DNA of 64,000 nucleotides from Oceanobacillus rekensis (GCF_002153375.1 NZ_MTBQ01000008.1:1-64000), one strand, 5' to 3'. Positions 44,404 through 53,228 are shown, numbered from the stretch's first letter. Numbers and translations are program-made. Notes: generated from the letters alone by a model not told the origin.

Positions 44404-45711
44404 TTATGTTAATCCTAAATGTTCACGGAAGGTATGACCTTCATATTTCTTTCTGAAAATCCCTCTTTTTTGCATTTCAGGAACAATGAGTTCAACAAAG
44501 TCTTCTAAACTACCAGGTAATGTAGGTGGCATTAGATTAAATCCGTCAGCCACACCAGCTTCATACCAGACTTCCATCTGATCAACAATTTCGTCGGGTG
44601 TACCTATCAGCGTGTGATGTCCACCGCCTGCATTAAGATATCCTAATAATTCTCTTACAGTAGGTTGTGTATCATTAATAATTTCTAGTATCGTTTCGTA
44701 ACGTCCAACTGGACCAGTAAATTCTTCTACTGGGGGTAATTGAGGTACTTCTTTATCAATCTCCCAATTAGAACAGTCTTGTTGAATAAAGAAACTCAAC
44801 TGTTTTAAAGCTGTTTCAAGCGATAATTGCTCATCTAATGCTGCTTTTTTGGCTAAAGCTTCTTCATGAGTATGACCTACATAGGTTACTAAGCCTGGAA
44901 ATACTTTAATATGTCTATTGCTGTCTTCGCTTTGTTTAACTTGTTCATCTAATTTTTTACGAAATTTCTTTGCTTGCTTTAAGTTCCACGACACGGAATA
45001 TACTGCATCGGCATATTTTGCAGCTAATGCAATACCTTGTTTAGATGCCCCTGCTTGCATTGATACTGGTTTGCCTTGCGGACTTTTTGGGGTAGTGGAT
45101 GGGCCATTCACTTTAAAATAGGTACCTTCATGATTAAAAGGCTGAATATTTGAAGGATTTATCAATTTTCTTTCTTCTCGGTGATGTAGAAACTCATTAC
45201 TGTCCCATGAAAGAAATAACTTATTCATTAAAGCAGCGAATTCATCTGCCTTCTCATAGCGTTTGTCATGAGTTGGAAGTTCTTCCATACTATGATTTAG
45301 CGCCTCTAAATCTCTCATTGACGTAACAAGATTCCAACCAACACGTCCTTTTGTAATATGGTCTAAACTTAATAGTTGTCGTGAAGCTGTGAAAGGATTA
45401 GCAAAAGTACTTGAAATTGTTGAAACTAATCCCACATGATTTGTCACTTGAGAAATAGCAGTTAAATTGACTATTGGATCAAACCAAAATGCTGGCATAT
45501 CACTAGAATCCTTACCTTGAAATGATTGATTATCAGCAAAGAATACTGCATCAAAGTAACCTTTCTCTGCTAACTGTGCCAAAGATTGGTAATAAGAAAT
45601 ATCTCCAATACGTTCAACACTAGAGTCAGGCATTAACCAAGCAGCTTGATGGTGTCCACAACCATACAGCAAAACACCTAAGTGTAGTTGATTTTTTTTC
45701 GTTTTTGTCAT
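44404..45711 (-). CDS. LLM-class flavin-dependent monooxygenase (NtaA/SnaA/DszA type)
   Basis: A 435-residue group C flavin monooxygenase of the large NtaA/SnaA/DszA subtype: HLGVLLYGCGHHQAAWLMPD, YFDAVFFADNQSF, TSRMRDLEALNH-like segment TSMRDLEALNHS, GRVGWNLVTS, and KPVSMQAGASKQGIALAAKY. It needs FMNH2 from a reductase; none is adjacent. Start at 45711 behind GAGGTGTAAACAA. It lies 68 bp downstream of an SDR gene that follows a TPP riboswitch, so its expression is probably lowered by thiamine pyrophosphate. Confidence 0.87.
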   Translation of the reverse strand: MTKTKKNQLHLGVLLYGCGHHQAAWLMPDSSVERIGDISYYQSLAQLAEKGYFDAVFFADNQSFQGKDSSDMPAFWFDPIVNLTAISQVTNHVGLVSTISSTFANPFTASRQLLSLDHITKGRVGWNLVTSMRDLEALNHSMEELPTHDKRYEKADEFAALMNKLFLSWDSNEFLHHREERKLINPSNIQPFNHEGTYFKVNGPSTTPKSPQGKPVSMQAGASKQGIALAAKYADAVYSVSWNLKQAKKFRKKLDEQVKQSEDSNRHIKVFPGLVTYVGHTHEEALAKKAALDEQLSLETALKQLSFFIQQDCSNWEIDKEVPQLPPVEEFTGPVGRYETILEIINDTQPTVRELLGYLNAGGGHHTLIGTPDEIVDQMEVWYEAGVADGFNLMPPTLPGSLEDFVELIVPEMQKRGIFRKKYEGHTFREHLGLT

Positions 45712-45779
45712 TTGTTTACACCTCAACATACATCATTATTAATTGTCTTGTATACTCCTTTTTTGGGTAATTTAAGCTA

Positions 45780-46535
45780 TTAGTTCATTGTCAAACCACC
45801 ATCTACTGTGAAATTTTGACCTGTAATACCGCTCGCATTTTCCGAAGATAAATAAGCGACCATATTGGCTACATCTGTAGGTGTGGTCACCTTCTTCAAT
45901 GGCGTTGATTGAGCAATTAAATCGAATACTTCTGGTGTTGTAACAGCACTGGCGTCAGTCGTTTTTAATAATCCACCTGAAACTACATTCGCTTTTATAC
46001 CATATACTCCTAATTCAGAAGCGATATTACGTGTAAAACCTATTAATCCAGCTTTAGCTGTTGTATATTCGTGGTAGGGTACAACAGGATTTTGATATAA
46101 ATTAGTACCTATACTTATAATACTTCCATTTTGTCGTTCAATAAATTGAGGCATAACGCTTTGAACTACATTAAATGCTGCTTTTAAAGTACCATCTAGT
46201 TGTTTTTGATAATCATCCCAAGTGAGTTCTTTGAAGCTTTTCTGTTTGTTTGGATCAAATTTGAAGTCCACTAATGCATTGTTGACTACAACATCTATTT
46301 GACCAAAATATTCCGTTGCATTTTTTATCAATTGATCTACTTCTTTACGATTTGTTACATCAGCCTGAATTGCAATAGCATTCTCTTCACCAATCTCAGA
46401 AACGAGTTTCTCAGCAGCATCTTTGCTTTTATAGTAATTGATAACCACTTGAAATCCTTGTTCTGCCAATGTCTTTACAATAGTTGCTCCTAAGCCTCTA
46501 CTACTACCTGTTACTAATACTGTTCTAGTCATCAT
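45780..46535 (-). CDS. Short-chain dehydrogenase/reductase under TPP riboswitch control
   Basis: A classical SDR of about 252 residues from MMTRTVLVTGSSRGLGATIV. It has VVNNALVDF, catalytic SIGTNLYQN with YHEYTTAKAGLIGF (YxxxK as YTTAK) and SGGLLKTTD; resembles FabG-type 3-oxoacyl reductases. Start at 46535 behind GGAGTTGTT; the longer frame to 46637 would run through a transcription terminator. First gene after the TPP riboswitch, followed by the flavin monooxygenase. Its role in thiamine-related metabolism is not known to me. Confidence 0.85.
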   Translation of the reverse strand: MMTRTVLVTGSSRGLGATIVKTLAEQGFQVVINYYKSKDAAEKLVSEIGEENAIAIQADVTNRKEVDQLIKNATEYFGQIDVVVNNALVDFKFDPNKQKSFKELTWDDYQKQLDGTLKAAFNVVQSVMPQFIERQNGSIISIGTNLYQNPVVPYHEYTTAKAGLIGFTRNIASELGVYGIKANVVSGGLLKTTDASAVTTPEVFDLIAQSTPLKKVTTPTDVANMVAYLSSENASGITGQNFTVDGGLTMN

Positions 46536-46593
46536 AACAACTCCTATATTTTTAATTTTGATAGAACGTAAAAAATAAAATGATAGATAAAAT

Positions 46594-46632
46594 AAAAAAA
46601 TACGCAACCTTCCCATAGGAAAGTTGCGTAAA
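46594..46632 (-). terminator. Riboswitch-associated terminator
   Basis: Stem TACGCAAC / GTTGCGTA extended by CTT/AAG around a short loop, then TTTTTTT on the minus strand. It lies between the TPP aptamer and the SDR gene, as required for transcriptional control. Confidence 0.85.
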
Positions 46633-46691
46633 AACAATTAACTACATATTAAGAATAAGGCACAATCGCTCTTTAAGTATGTATTAGAGTT

Positions 46692-46778
46692 TACACTTTC
46701 CTACGCTAGTTTCAGCTAGTTCAGGTTCAAAGGGTTTGAGGTAATACTCATCTCAGTTAAATAACACCCCTAGTGCAT
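46692..46778 (-). ncRNA. TPP riboswitch (THI box)
   Basis: On the minus strand the canonical THI elements appear in order: CACTAGGGGTG (P1/P2 5' side), AACTGAGATGAG, CTCAAACCCTTTGAACCTGA and CTAGCGTAGGAAAGTG closing the P1 stem. These match the TPP aptamer consensus (GGGGTG, CTGAGA, ACCCTTTGAACCTGA, GCGTAGGGAA). A strong terminator follows 60 nt downstream, predicting that TPP shuts off the SDR + LLM monooxygenase genes. Confidence 0.9.
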
Positions 46779-47021
46779 ATATTTAAGTTATATTCAATGT
46801 TATAGTTTTAAGAAAATTATGTCAAGGAAATATGGATAGTTACAGTATTTCTATAACTTTGTTATTCTAAAAATAACATGTTATATTTTCTCATTACTAA
46901 TATATTGAATCTGCTTCCCCATCGGCTGTTCAATATTGGTCTACAAACTCGTCATAAAGTAATAAGCCCGAGCCTGCCTGAGATAACCAAGCATTTAAAA
47001 TGTACCATCTACCACCCAGTG

Positions 47022-47222
47022 TTATTCCGGATCCACCCAAAACAAGTCATCCAGTGTTTTACCAAGCGCATGACAGATTGCCAGGCACAGATTCAATGTC
47101 GGGTTGTATTTACCAAGTTCTATTAGACCTATCGTCTGTCGCGATACACCAACAAGTTCGGCAAGTTCTGCCTGGGACAAGTCATGCTCCACCCTAGCCA
47201 TTTTTAACTTAATGTTTTTCAT
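47022..47222 (-). CDS. XRE-family HTH regulator
   Basis: A 66-residue Cro/CI-type regulator, MKNIKLKMARVEHDLSQAEL, AELVGVSRQTIGLIELGKYN and LAICHALGKTLDDLFWVD, the short YvaO/YxlJ-like type. The start at 47222 overlaps the end of the DUF6773 gene (GATGACGATGAAAAACATTAA), so translation is coupled and there is no separate Shine-Dalgarno sequence. Such a membrane protein/XRE pair is common in Firmicutes, and the regulator probably represses its own operon. Confidence 0.87.
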   Translation of the reverse strand: MKNIKLKMARVEHDLSQAELAELVGVSRQTIGLIELGKYNPTLNLCLAICHALGKTLDDLFWVDPE

Positions 47223-47745
47223 CGTCGTCACCAAACTCATCATTATCAAGCATTTTATTCATAGCGCGGTCACTGTTGCGTTTGGCCATTTCATTTCCTG
47301 CCACAAGGATGACGACAAAAAATGGCAAATAAATCATCAGCGATCCAAAACCAGTAATTAAAAAGTAGTAAATACTCTGTTGAACACCATCTGCATATCG
47401 CACAGAGCTGTTGATGCCCATAAAAAGAGCAATACCAATTCCAAGACCTACACTCATAAACAAATTTTTCTTCTGCATGGACCATTTATTTTTCCGGTCA
47501 TGCAATTCAACCTCTGCCGAAAAAATACCCAACCTGATGGACCGGTACAAGTAATAAATGCCGACTGTAATCAGAATAATCAATTCGGTTAGGACATGCT
47601 CCATATTAAGATCGTAAACAAAATATTTCACTATAGCTGAAATACTGCATAGCACGACCACTAAAACATAAACTTCCGCATAGATTTTATTTCTAGTATT
47701 GATTACCCATTCATCCTTCACTTGGCTCTTCTTAAAAAATCCCAT
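47209..47745 (-). CDS. DUF6773 family membrane protein
   Basis: A 178-residue protein with four hydrophobic helices (about 25-45, 50-68, 92-112, 125-150) and a highly acidic C-terminus (DNDEFGDDDEKH). The N-terminal KKSQVKDEWVINTRNKIYAE segment is characteristic of the DUF6773 group. It overlaps the following XRE gene by 14 bp. GCAGG is the only Shine-Dalgarno-like sequence upstream. Function unknown. Confidence 0.8.
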   Translation of the reverse strand: MGFFKKSQVKDEWVINTRNKIYAEVYVLVVVLCSISAIVKYFVYDLNMEHVLTELIILITVGIYYLYRSIRLGIFSAEVELHDRKNKWSMQKKNLFMSVGLGIGIALFMGINSSVRYADGVQQSIYYFLITGFGSLMIYLPFFVVILVAGNEMAKRNSDRAMNKMLDNDEFGDDDEKH

Positions 47746-47774
47746 GATCCTGCCCCCTTCATTATTTAATTGTA

Positions 47775-48008
47775 TTATATGTTACCGATTAGCATTATGC
47801 AATATATATTTGTCTTTTTGACATAAAAAATTACCTTAATTAGATCTTGACTCGTATATAAAAAACCCCTGAGTTTAAAAACAGTATGGGATCTTACTTG
47901 ATTTTGATTTTTAAACAGTTGCCTTTTCCAGTACGCCATCCACATGGCGTATCGCCCTTCCATATAAAGCTTTCCTTTGACGGATCTATAAATACCTAAT
48001 CGCTGCAT
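47775..48008 (-). pseudogene. Small gene or remnant within a duplicated 0.2-kb segment
   Basis: Encodes MQRLGIYRSVKGKLYMEGRY, AMWMAYWKRQLF and a hydrophobic tail. The first 30 codons and about 130 bp beyond them have a second copy at 58.46-58.64 kb, where the frame reads M-stop-RLGIYDWSKEFYMEGLYAMWMAYKKYQ. I do not recognise the protein. The shared YMEG.YAMWMAY core implies that it was once coding, but neither copy has a clear ribosome binding site and the second has a stop at codon 2. Confidence 0.4.
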
Positions 48009-48140
48009 CCTGCCTAACTTCTCATTTCCTTTTCTATAATTGAATTTTCTCTAGGGAAATGAAGGTATACATAAATTAACCCCTCCTAAAAATGAATTTT
48101 CAGAGAGGGGTATCTAAGTTTGAGTAGTTCCGTTTACATG
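47930..48140. repeat. 0.2-kb duplicated segment, copy 1
   Basis: GTACGCCATCCACATGGCGTATCGCCCTTCCATATAAA through AACCCCTCC ... GAGAGGGGTATCTAAGTTTGAGTAGTTCCGT is closely similar to 58455-58640. A hairpin CCCCTC / GAGGGG closes the segment. Confidence 0.7.
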
Positions 48141-48332
48141 GAGAAAAATATTAAATTTTTTTCCTAAATGAATAGAGTATAACTTCACTTTCCGAAATAT
48201 TAATGAATGACCACCTTGGTTCGGATTATGGGTTAAATCAAAATCTTCACGACGGAACAGATCCTGACAATTATGACTTTAAATTGTGATGAATATAGCA
48301 GTTGAGGGATTAGGGCAGCCCCCCATAGCCAT

Positions 48333-48382
48333 CAAGCTAATAGAAAATAGAGAAATAAATCTCTATATTTCTGTTAGCTTTA
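48333..48382 (+). terminator. Hairpin in spacer, possible terminator
   Basis: AAGCTAATAGAAA / TTTCTGTTAGCTT around AATAGAG..CTCTATA. It ends in TTATTCG rather than a long T tract, so termination strength is uncertain. A 28-codon fragment (MNDHLGSDYGLNQNLHDGTD...) ends upstream at 48288. Confidence 0.4.
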
Positions 48383-48481
48383 TTCGCTTATATTTCTTTC
48401 TAATATATTAGCGCATGACAAAACAAGCCTCCAAGGAGACATTATTTTCAAATTATTTAGTCATGCAAGGTTAAACGGCTG

Positions 48482-49026
48482 ATGATGCGGTTTGTTTATA
48501 TGCAATATTTAAAATATCAAATACAGTTTCTTTCTGTTGCCGGTGTGATTTACTCCCGTAATATTACTCCGAGCGCAGAATACAATTTCTTCGTTGATCC
48601 TGAAGCAGCGAAAATTGTACTTCATTCAGGTATCCCCATGACAATGGTTGGGTGGGAAATGTGCACACAATATTCCATTATGGACGATAACAATCATCAT
48701 GAAATCGAAGCTTTAGCGACATCTGGTTCGCAATTTTTTAAATATTTAATCAAGTTGTGATGAAATTTAATAAAAGTGTTCACAAACTAAACGGCACAAC
48801 ACATCCGGATACATTATTGGCTGCTGTTGCAGCAAATGAAAAAATTATGACAACATCAAATCTATATCATGTAGATGTTGAAACAATAGGTGAACTAACA
48901 AAAGGTTACAGTCTTGTTGATGTTAATAATCGTTTGAATCGCACAAAAAATGTGCGGGTTTGTGAAGAAATTGATCGGAATGCATTCAAAGAAATGCTAA
49001 TCGAGGTATTGCGTTCGATAAAGTGA
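48482..49026 (+). pseudogene. Nucleoside hydrolase (IUNH family), C-terminal remnant
   Basis: First frame: VIYSRNITPSAEYNFFVDPEAA, PMTMVGWEMCTQYSI. After a frameshift near 48745 the second frame gives KFNKSVHKLNGTTHPDTLLA, AANEKIM and LTKGYSLVDVNN. These are the distal motifs of inosine-uridine hydrolases (TPSAEYNFFVDPEAA, D near THPD). The N-terminal DxDxGxDD metal site is absent, so the gene is 5'-truncated as well as frameshifted. Confidence 0.8.
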
Positions 49027-49149
49027 ATCTTAATTTAATTCGGGATAAATTAACAGTCTGATTGTAAAAATGAAGAGGGGCAGTTTCTAATCCTCCTCAC
49101 TCTTTAATTCTATGTCATTCGACGATGAAAGAAAGGAAAGGTTATGTAA

Positions 49150-49640
49150 TATATTTGGGGAATAATAGGAATTATAGGTATTTTATTGGATGCTCATTTA
49201 GACAGGTATTCTCCTGTCTTTTTTTATACCCAGCGGACAAAATGAAAGTTCTGTTAGGATCTTTTACGGATTAGACGTATGGTTGGGAAAATTATTTTGG
49301 AGCATTGCTCTTCCTGGGTTCGGTTAGTTTCTGAATGGAAAATACGTAAAAGGAATTGTACTCCTAAATTTTGGAGTTTTTGGTGAATGTTAAGCTAATT
49401 TTAACGAAATAATTATTATAAGTTTTCACAGGGATATTGAAAAGGCAATTGAACAAGCTGATTATCAGTGGTTAATGTTTTACCCTTGTTTGTATTTCTA
49501 TGCGATGTGGGATGTGTTTAATGATGCAGGAGGAGGAAAAGAACGGTATTCTTTTCTTCCATTTGTATTCGTAACGTACTTTGTCGCTGTTGGTTGTATT
49601 TATTCTCCCAACTGTGGATGAACTATTTAACAATGAAAAG
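49150..49640 (+). pseudogene. Decayed membrane protein gene
   Basis: Pieces in different frames read PGFG and LNGKYVKGIVLLNFGVF, ANFNEIIIISFHRDIEKAIE, QADYQWLMFYPCLYFYAMWD and YSFLPFVFVTYFVAVG. Together they resemble a conserved Bacillaceae membrane protein with a TM2-like start. Stops and shifts break it at about 49330, 49395 and 49620. I cannot name the family. Confidence 0.6.
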
Positions 49641-49682
49641 GGCTAAGGGCGTTTTCTGAATTGTATAATAAGGACTTAAATT

Positions 49683-49732
49683 AACTGGTGCAAGAGATAA
49701 ACAAGGTGGTCATTGAAATTGATTGCCTTTTT
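49683..49732 (+). repeat. ACTGGTGC element 1
   Basis: AACTGGTGCAAGAG then AAGGTGGTCA ... TGATTGCCTTTTT; terminator-like hairpin of the family described in the findings. It stands upstream of the small membrane protein gene at 49836. Confidence 0.55.
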
Positions 49733-49835
49733 CCTTTTTGCTAAGATTATTTTTGGAATTTTATGATATTATTGATATAGAGATATTGAACTAACAGAGC
49801 AGATTAGTTTTACAAATTAAAAATGAGGTGATGTA

Positions 49836-50039
49836 GTGGGGTTTTATTATTTCATAATTCTTTTTATAGGGATTTTTCTTATTTTAGGAGCAGGATTACA
49901 GGCGTTTAAACATCATTCATTGTCAAAAAAAAGGGGTATATTAGGCCTTATTGGTTTTCTGTTAATTGGTTTATCAATCTTTTTATTTACATCAGGCAGC
50001 TCCAATATTATTGCTGAATTTTTGAGATTGAATGAATAA
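49836..50039 (+). CDS. Small membrane protein, unknown
   Basis: A 67-residue protein with two transmembrane helices, MGFYYFIILFIGIFLILGAG and a second at about 36-55, joined by a basic loop KHHSLSKKRG, then a short polar tail. GTG start behind ATGAGGTGATGTA. No family recognised. It is bracketed by two ACTGGTGC-type elements. Confidence 0.65.
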   Translation: MGFYYFIILFIGIFLILGAGLQAFKHHSLSKKRGILGLIGFLLIGLSIFLFTSGSSNIIAEFLRLNE

Positions 50040-50051
50040 AAATATTAAACT

Positions 50052-50085
50052 AAATGGTGCTTTTCTTAAATAAGAAACTCACCCT
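50052..50085 (+). repeat. ACTGGTGC element 2
   Basis: AAATGGTGCTTTTCTTAAATAAGAAACTCACC: GGTG / CACC outer arms with an inner TTCTTA..TAAGAA stem, just after the small gene at 49836-50039. Confidence 0.45.
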
Positions 50086-50125
50086 TGTTCTACTCTTGGG
50101 ACACGTAATGGGAGATTTTAAGATT

Positions 50126-50384
50126 GAATAAGAAAAAAGCGAAGTAGGATCTTTATCAATATTAACAGCGACAATAAGTATCATCTTTTTCTTTATAATA
50201 AGAGGTCCAAATGCCAATCTGACTTTTTTGCAAGCGTGTTGACGGTGCTTTCTGTACTTGGAATTATTATTTAATATCACATCTAAAAAAATTCGATTTA
50301 TTATAACAAGAACTATACTAAATGGATCGTTGTTAGTATTTGTTGGTTTGGTTTTATTTGCAGTGGGAATAAGTGAACGATGAA
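50126..50384 (+). pseudogene. Decayed small membrane protein gene
   Basis: Frames read KKSEVGSLSILTATISIIFF then FIIRGPNANLTFLQAC, VLTVLSVLGIII, and KKIRFIITRTILNGSLLVFV then GLVLFAVGISER. Concatenated they give a three-helix protein with two frameshifts. No family recognised. Confidence 0.4.
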
Positions 50385-50529
50385 AGTTTAAGAAAGATAT
50401 TGATATGGATCTCAGGTAGAGGTCCTTTTTTACTATAATATTTCTTTCTATATGTTAATTAATAACAACGAGAAATGTTCTGTCAGTATTTACCGAAAGA
50501 TTAATATAGCTACAATTGCATCAACAGCA

Positions 50530-50566
50530 AAAAAATGGATTGTCCTATAACCAGACAACCCATTTT
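50530..50566 (-). terminator. Terminator of the stress-protein gene
   Basis: Hairpin AAAAATGG.TTGTC / GACAA.CCATTTTT, immediately after the stop of the pyridoxamine-oxidase-like gene; T tracts on both strands. Confidence 0.7.
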
Positions 50567-50571
50567 TGCTG

Positions 50572-51060
50572 TTATTTTTCCAATTCAATCGTTTCATTAA
50601 TATCTGTCGATTCAGAATTTTCCCCTGTCATGCGTTTATAGAGAAAGGCGATTTTTTTCGTGAAATTACCGGTTTCCCAATATTCGGCTGCTTCCGCTTT
50701 TACCTTTATCAAGACAATGTTAGGATCATCATAAGAGGTCTTCATAATTTTCTCATATGCTTTGCTCCATAATTCCTTTTTCTTGTCTAAATCCTCAACG
50801 ATTTCTGCTCTTCCTCGAACGGAAACATAGGATTTACCTGCATAAGCCACATTAACTTCTTGATCATGTAAAATTTCTTCATATTTATTAGTCTCTTTCT
50901 TAGTGAAAAACCATAAGTCCCCGTCAAACTCTAATTCTTGTGTTTTCATAGGGCGGGAAATAAGCCCTTCTTCCGTTAACGTAGTCAGCATGGCAGTGTC
51001 TACATCTTTGATTAACTCTCTTAATGTTTCCATCTCTTCTTGTTTTATCATGTTAGACAT
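50572..51060 (-). CDS. Pyridoxamine 5'-phosphate oxidase-like, general stress protein 26 family
   Basis: A 162-residue split-barrel flavin/pyridoxal-binding protein: MLTTLTEEGLISRPMKTQEL, GDLWFFTKKETNKYEEI, VNVAYAGKSYVSVRGRAEI and EAAEYWETGNFT. This matches Bacillus YdaG-type stress proteins. Start placed at 51060 (MSNMIKQEEM) with GAGGTG upstream. The exact cofactor (FMN or F420-like) is not readable here. Confidence 0.88.
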   Translation of the reverse strand: MSNMIKQEEMETLRELIKDVDTAMLTTLTEEGLISRPMKTQELEFDGDLWFFTKKETNKYEEILHDQEVNVAYAGKSYVSVRGRAEIVEDLDKKKELWSKAYEKIMKTSYDDPNIVLIKVKAEAAEYWETGNFTKKIAFLYKRMTGENSESTDINETIELEK

Positions 51061-51519
51061 TTCCATCACCTCATTTATGTTTGTAAAGGTATACTACCCT
51101 TTACACCAACTTTTAATCAATCAGGCATGCCGGATTATAAAACGAATTTTAACAAAATGAAACCAAACACCCGGAATGAATAGAGAAGGTAAACTCTTTA
51201 ATGGCAATACACAGACACTTAAATTTCCTGATAATAGCTGTTGTCAACTCTCAAAATGCTATGTTAATACAGTGCTATTTATATATTGGAATTGATAAGA
51301 ACAAAGGGGTATTTTATCTTAATGTTAAATAACTATAGAGTTTGTGAAAGTATGCACTTAAACTATAGGGCAGGTTAGTTTAAGAATGCTCTTTGACCTT
51401 TATTCAACAAAGGACCAGATTGTTGAATAACACCTTTAAAGAAAATTGGATATCTATGTTAAAGTTTAGAATAGATTGTGAACATAAGTTTGAAATAAAA
51501 TCGAGTCGAATCGTTTTAC
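51061..51519. other. Non-coding spacer
   Basis: AT-rich, no gene. TTGTTGAATAA dyads around 51405-51430 (TTCAACAAAGGACCAGATTGTTGAA) form an imperfect palindrome of unknown role. Confidence 0.4.
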
Positions 51520-51570
51520 GGGGCTGTTCCAAAAGTCGATATTTAATCGATTTTTGGGCGGCCCCTTTTT
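51520..51570 (+). terminator. Large hairpin, terminator or insertion-sequence-end remnant
   Basis: GGGGCTGTTCCAAAAGTCGAT / ATCGATTTTTGGGCGGCCCC with loop ATTTA, followed by TTTTT. The GGGGCTGTTCCAAAAGTCGAT arm resembles palindromes associated, from memory, with IS1182-type elements, so it may be a MITE-like remnant that now ends transcripts. Confidence 0.6.
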
Positions 51571-51618
51571 AGTGGTTGAAGTCACTCTTTTTTTTAAGAC
51601 TTACATGGGGAGGGCTAT

Positions 51619-52179
51619 TTAAACTAATGATGGAGTTAGTACGAATAAAATATGATTCGGTTCATCACTTTTGTTCAAAAATCGGTGTTTAACATTTGGT
51701 GGAATGCGTACGACATCTCCTTCATTTAAAAAATATTCTGTGCCTTCCAGTTCAACATACGCTTGTCCTTTCATTACGATAGCAATTTCTTCTTGGTTGT
51801 CGTGTGAATAGTGACTTTCTGTAGTGCTTGCGTGTGCCTTCAAATCCATCATTAAGAGTTCAATATGTGCTTTCATGAAGTCTGGTGTTAACACATCATA
51901 GACAATATGATCACTATTCTCGCGATATACTTTCTGTCGATAATGTTTTCTCGAAATGAGTGAATCCGTATCAATTTCATTAATGAAGAGGGTAAAGAGT
52001 GGCACATTTAATGCTTGCGCAATCAGCTTTAGTACACTTAATGAGGGATTTGCTTGTCCTCTTTCTATTTGGCTAATAAGTGAAGTGCTAATTCCTACAG
52101 ATTCGGCGAACTCACGAATTGTCATACCATTCTTTTTACGATAATTTAATACCGTTTGCCCGAGACGATGATTGTTCAT
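51619..52179 (-). CDS. XRE-family regulator with cupin domain
   Basis: A 186-residue regulator: Cro/CI HTH at about 5-65 (GQTVLNYRKKNGMTIREFAE, VGISTSLISQIERGQANPSL) and a C-terminal cupin at about 110-180 (ESHYSHDNQEEIAIVMKGQA, LNEGDVVRIPPNVKHRF). Start at 52179 behind AGAAAGGGTC. It is divergent from the EamA transporter with a palindromic operator candidate between them, a layout typical of a regulator that controls an exporter. Confidence 0.87.
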   Translation of the reverse strand: MNNHRLGQTVLNYRKKNGMTIREFAESVGISTSLISQIERGQANPSLSVLKLIAQALNVPLFTLFINEIDTDSLISRKHYRQKVYRENSDHIVYDVLTPDFMKAHIELLMMDLKAHASTTESHYSHDNQEEIAIVMKGQAYVELEGTEYFLNEGDVVRIPPNVKHRFLNKSDEPNHILFVLTPSLV

Positions 52180-52290
52180 GGTAAAGACCCTTTCTAAAAT
52201 AATGTATGTTTCATTCATTTTGTGCTGACATACTAAACATGGAGAATTAGTACTTTTATCGATTATATAAATACTTTATACTTACGTTTG

Positions 52291-52304
52291 TACATTATAA
52301 TGTA
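52291..52304. promoter_or_regulatory. Palindromic operator candidate
   Basis: TACATTATAATGTA is a perfect 14-bp palindrome, containing a TATAAT-like core, in the divergent spacer between the XRE-cupin regulator and the EamA transporter. It is a plausible binding site for that regulator. Confidence 0.5.
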
Positions 52305-52346
52305 TTAATTTTATTATTGTAAACAAACATCTAGGGGGAAACAGAA

Positions 52347-53228
52347 TTGAAATCACCATTTATTTCGTACATGGCTTTATTTTTGGGCGTATTTGCGTTA
52401 TCGACTTCAGCGATCTTTGTGAAGTTGGCAGATGCACCTGCGGAAATTACAGCATTTTACCGGATGCTTTTTGCAGCAGTAATGCTTTTGCCATTCTTAT
52501 TGATTAATAAAAAGAACCGCCAAGAATTACGCTTGTTATCAAAAAAACAATGGGGACTCGGATTATTATCAGGCGTATTTCTAGCAGCCCATTATGTGTT
52601 GTGGTTTGAATCATTAAATTACACATCTGTAGCAAGCTCAACGGTTATCGTTACCTTACAGCCCCTCTTTTCGGTGGTTGGCGGCTATTTTCTATTCAAA
52701 GAGCGCTTCAGCAAAGGGGCTATAACGGGCTGTCTCGTTGCGATTGCCGGAAGTATTGTCATTGGCTGGCAAGATTTTCAAATCAGTGGACAGGCATTAT
52801 TTGGCGATATACTTGCTTTTATTGCGGCCGGCATCATAACAGCCTACTTCTTCATTGGTCAGCATGTTCGTAAAAGGCTATCTCTTATCCCCTATGCAGT
52901 TATCGGGTATGCGAGTAGTACAGTACTTTTAGGGGTGTTTGCCTTCAGTCAGCAAACACCCTTCTTTAGTTATTCTGCACACACATGGTGGTCCTTTATT
53001 GGATTAGCGTTTATTGCAACAATTTTAGGGCAAACAATTTTCAATTGGCTGTTGAAATGGCTAAGTACTTCGATTATTTCAATGGCTATATTAGGAGAGA
53101 TCATTGGAACTTGCCTACTCGCTTATTTCATTTTGGATGAGGTCATTTCATTACAACAAGGTATGGGTATCGCACTCATCTTAATCGGTCTAGCATTATT
53201 TTTACTACAGCAAAGAAATAACGAATAA
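52347..53228 (+). CDS. EamA/DMT family transporter
   Basis: A 293-residue ten-helix transporter with two EamA repeats: FALSTSAIFVKLADAPAEITAFYRMLFAA, then FESLNYTSVASSTVIVTLQPLF and the second repeat FLAIFIATILGQTIFNWLLK-like segment (ATILGQTIFNWLLKWL). Family members export amino acids or other metabolites. TCTAGGGGGAAACAGA precedes the TTG/ATG start region. Divergent regulator at 52179 is the likely control element. Confidence 0.88.
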   Translation: MKSPFISYMALFLGVFALSTSAIFVKLADAPAEITAFYRMLFAAVMLLPFLLINKKNRQELRLLSKKQWGLGLLSGVFLAAHYVLWFESLNYTSVASSTVIVTLQPLFSVVGGYFLFKERFSKGAITGCLVAIAGSIVIGWQDFQISGQALFGDILAFIAAGIITAYFFIGQHVRKRLSLIPYAVIGYASSTVLLGVFAFSQQTPFFSYSAHTWWSFIGLAFIATILGQTIFNWLLKWLSTSIISMAILGEIIGTCLLAYFILDEVISLQQGMGIALILIGLALFLLQQRNNE

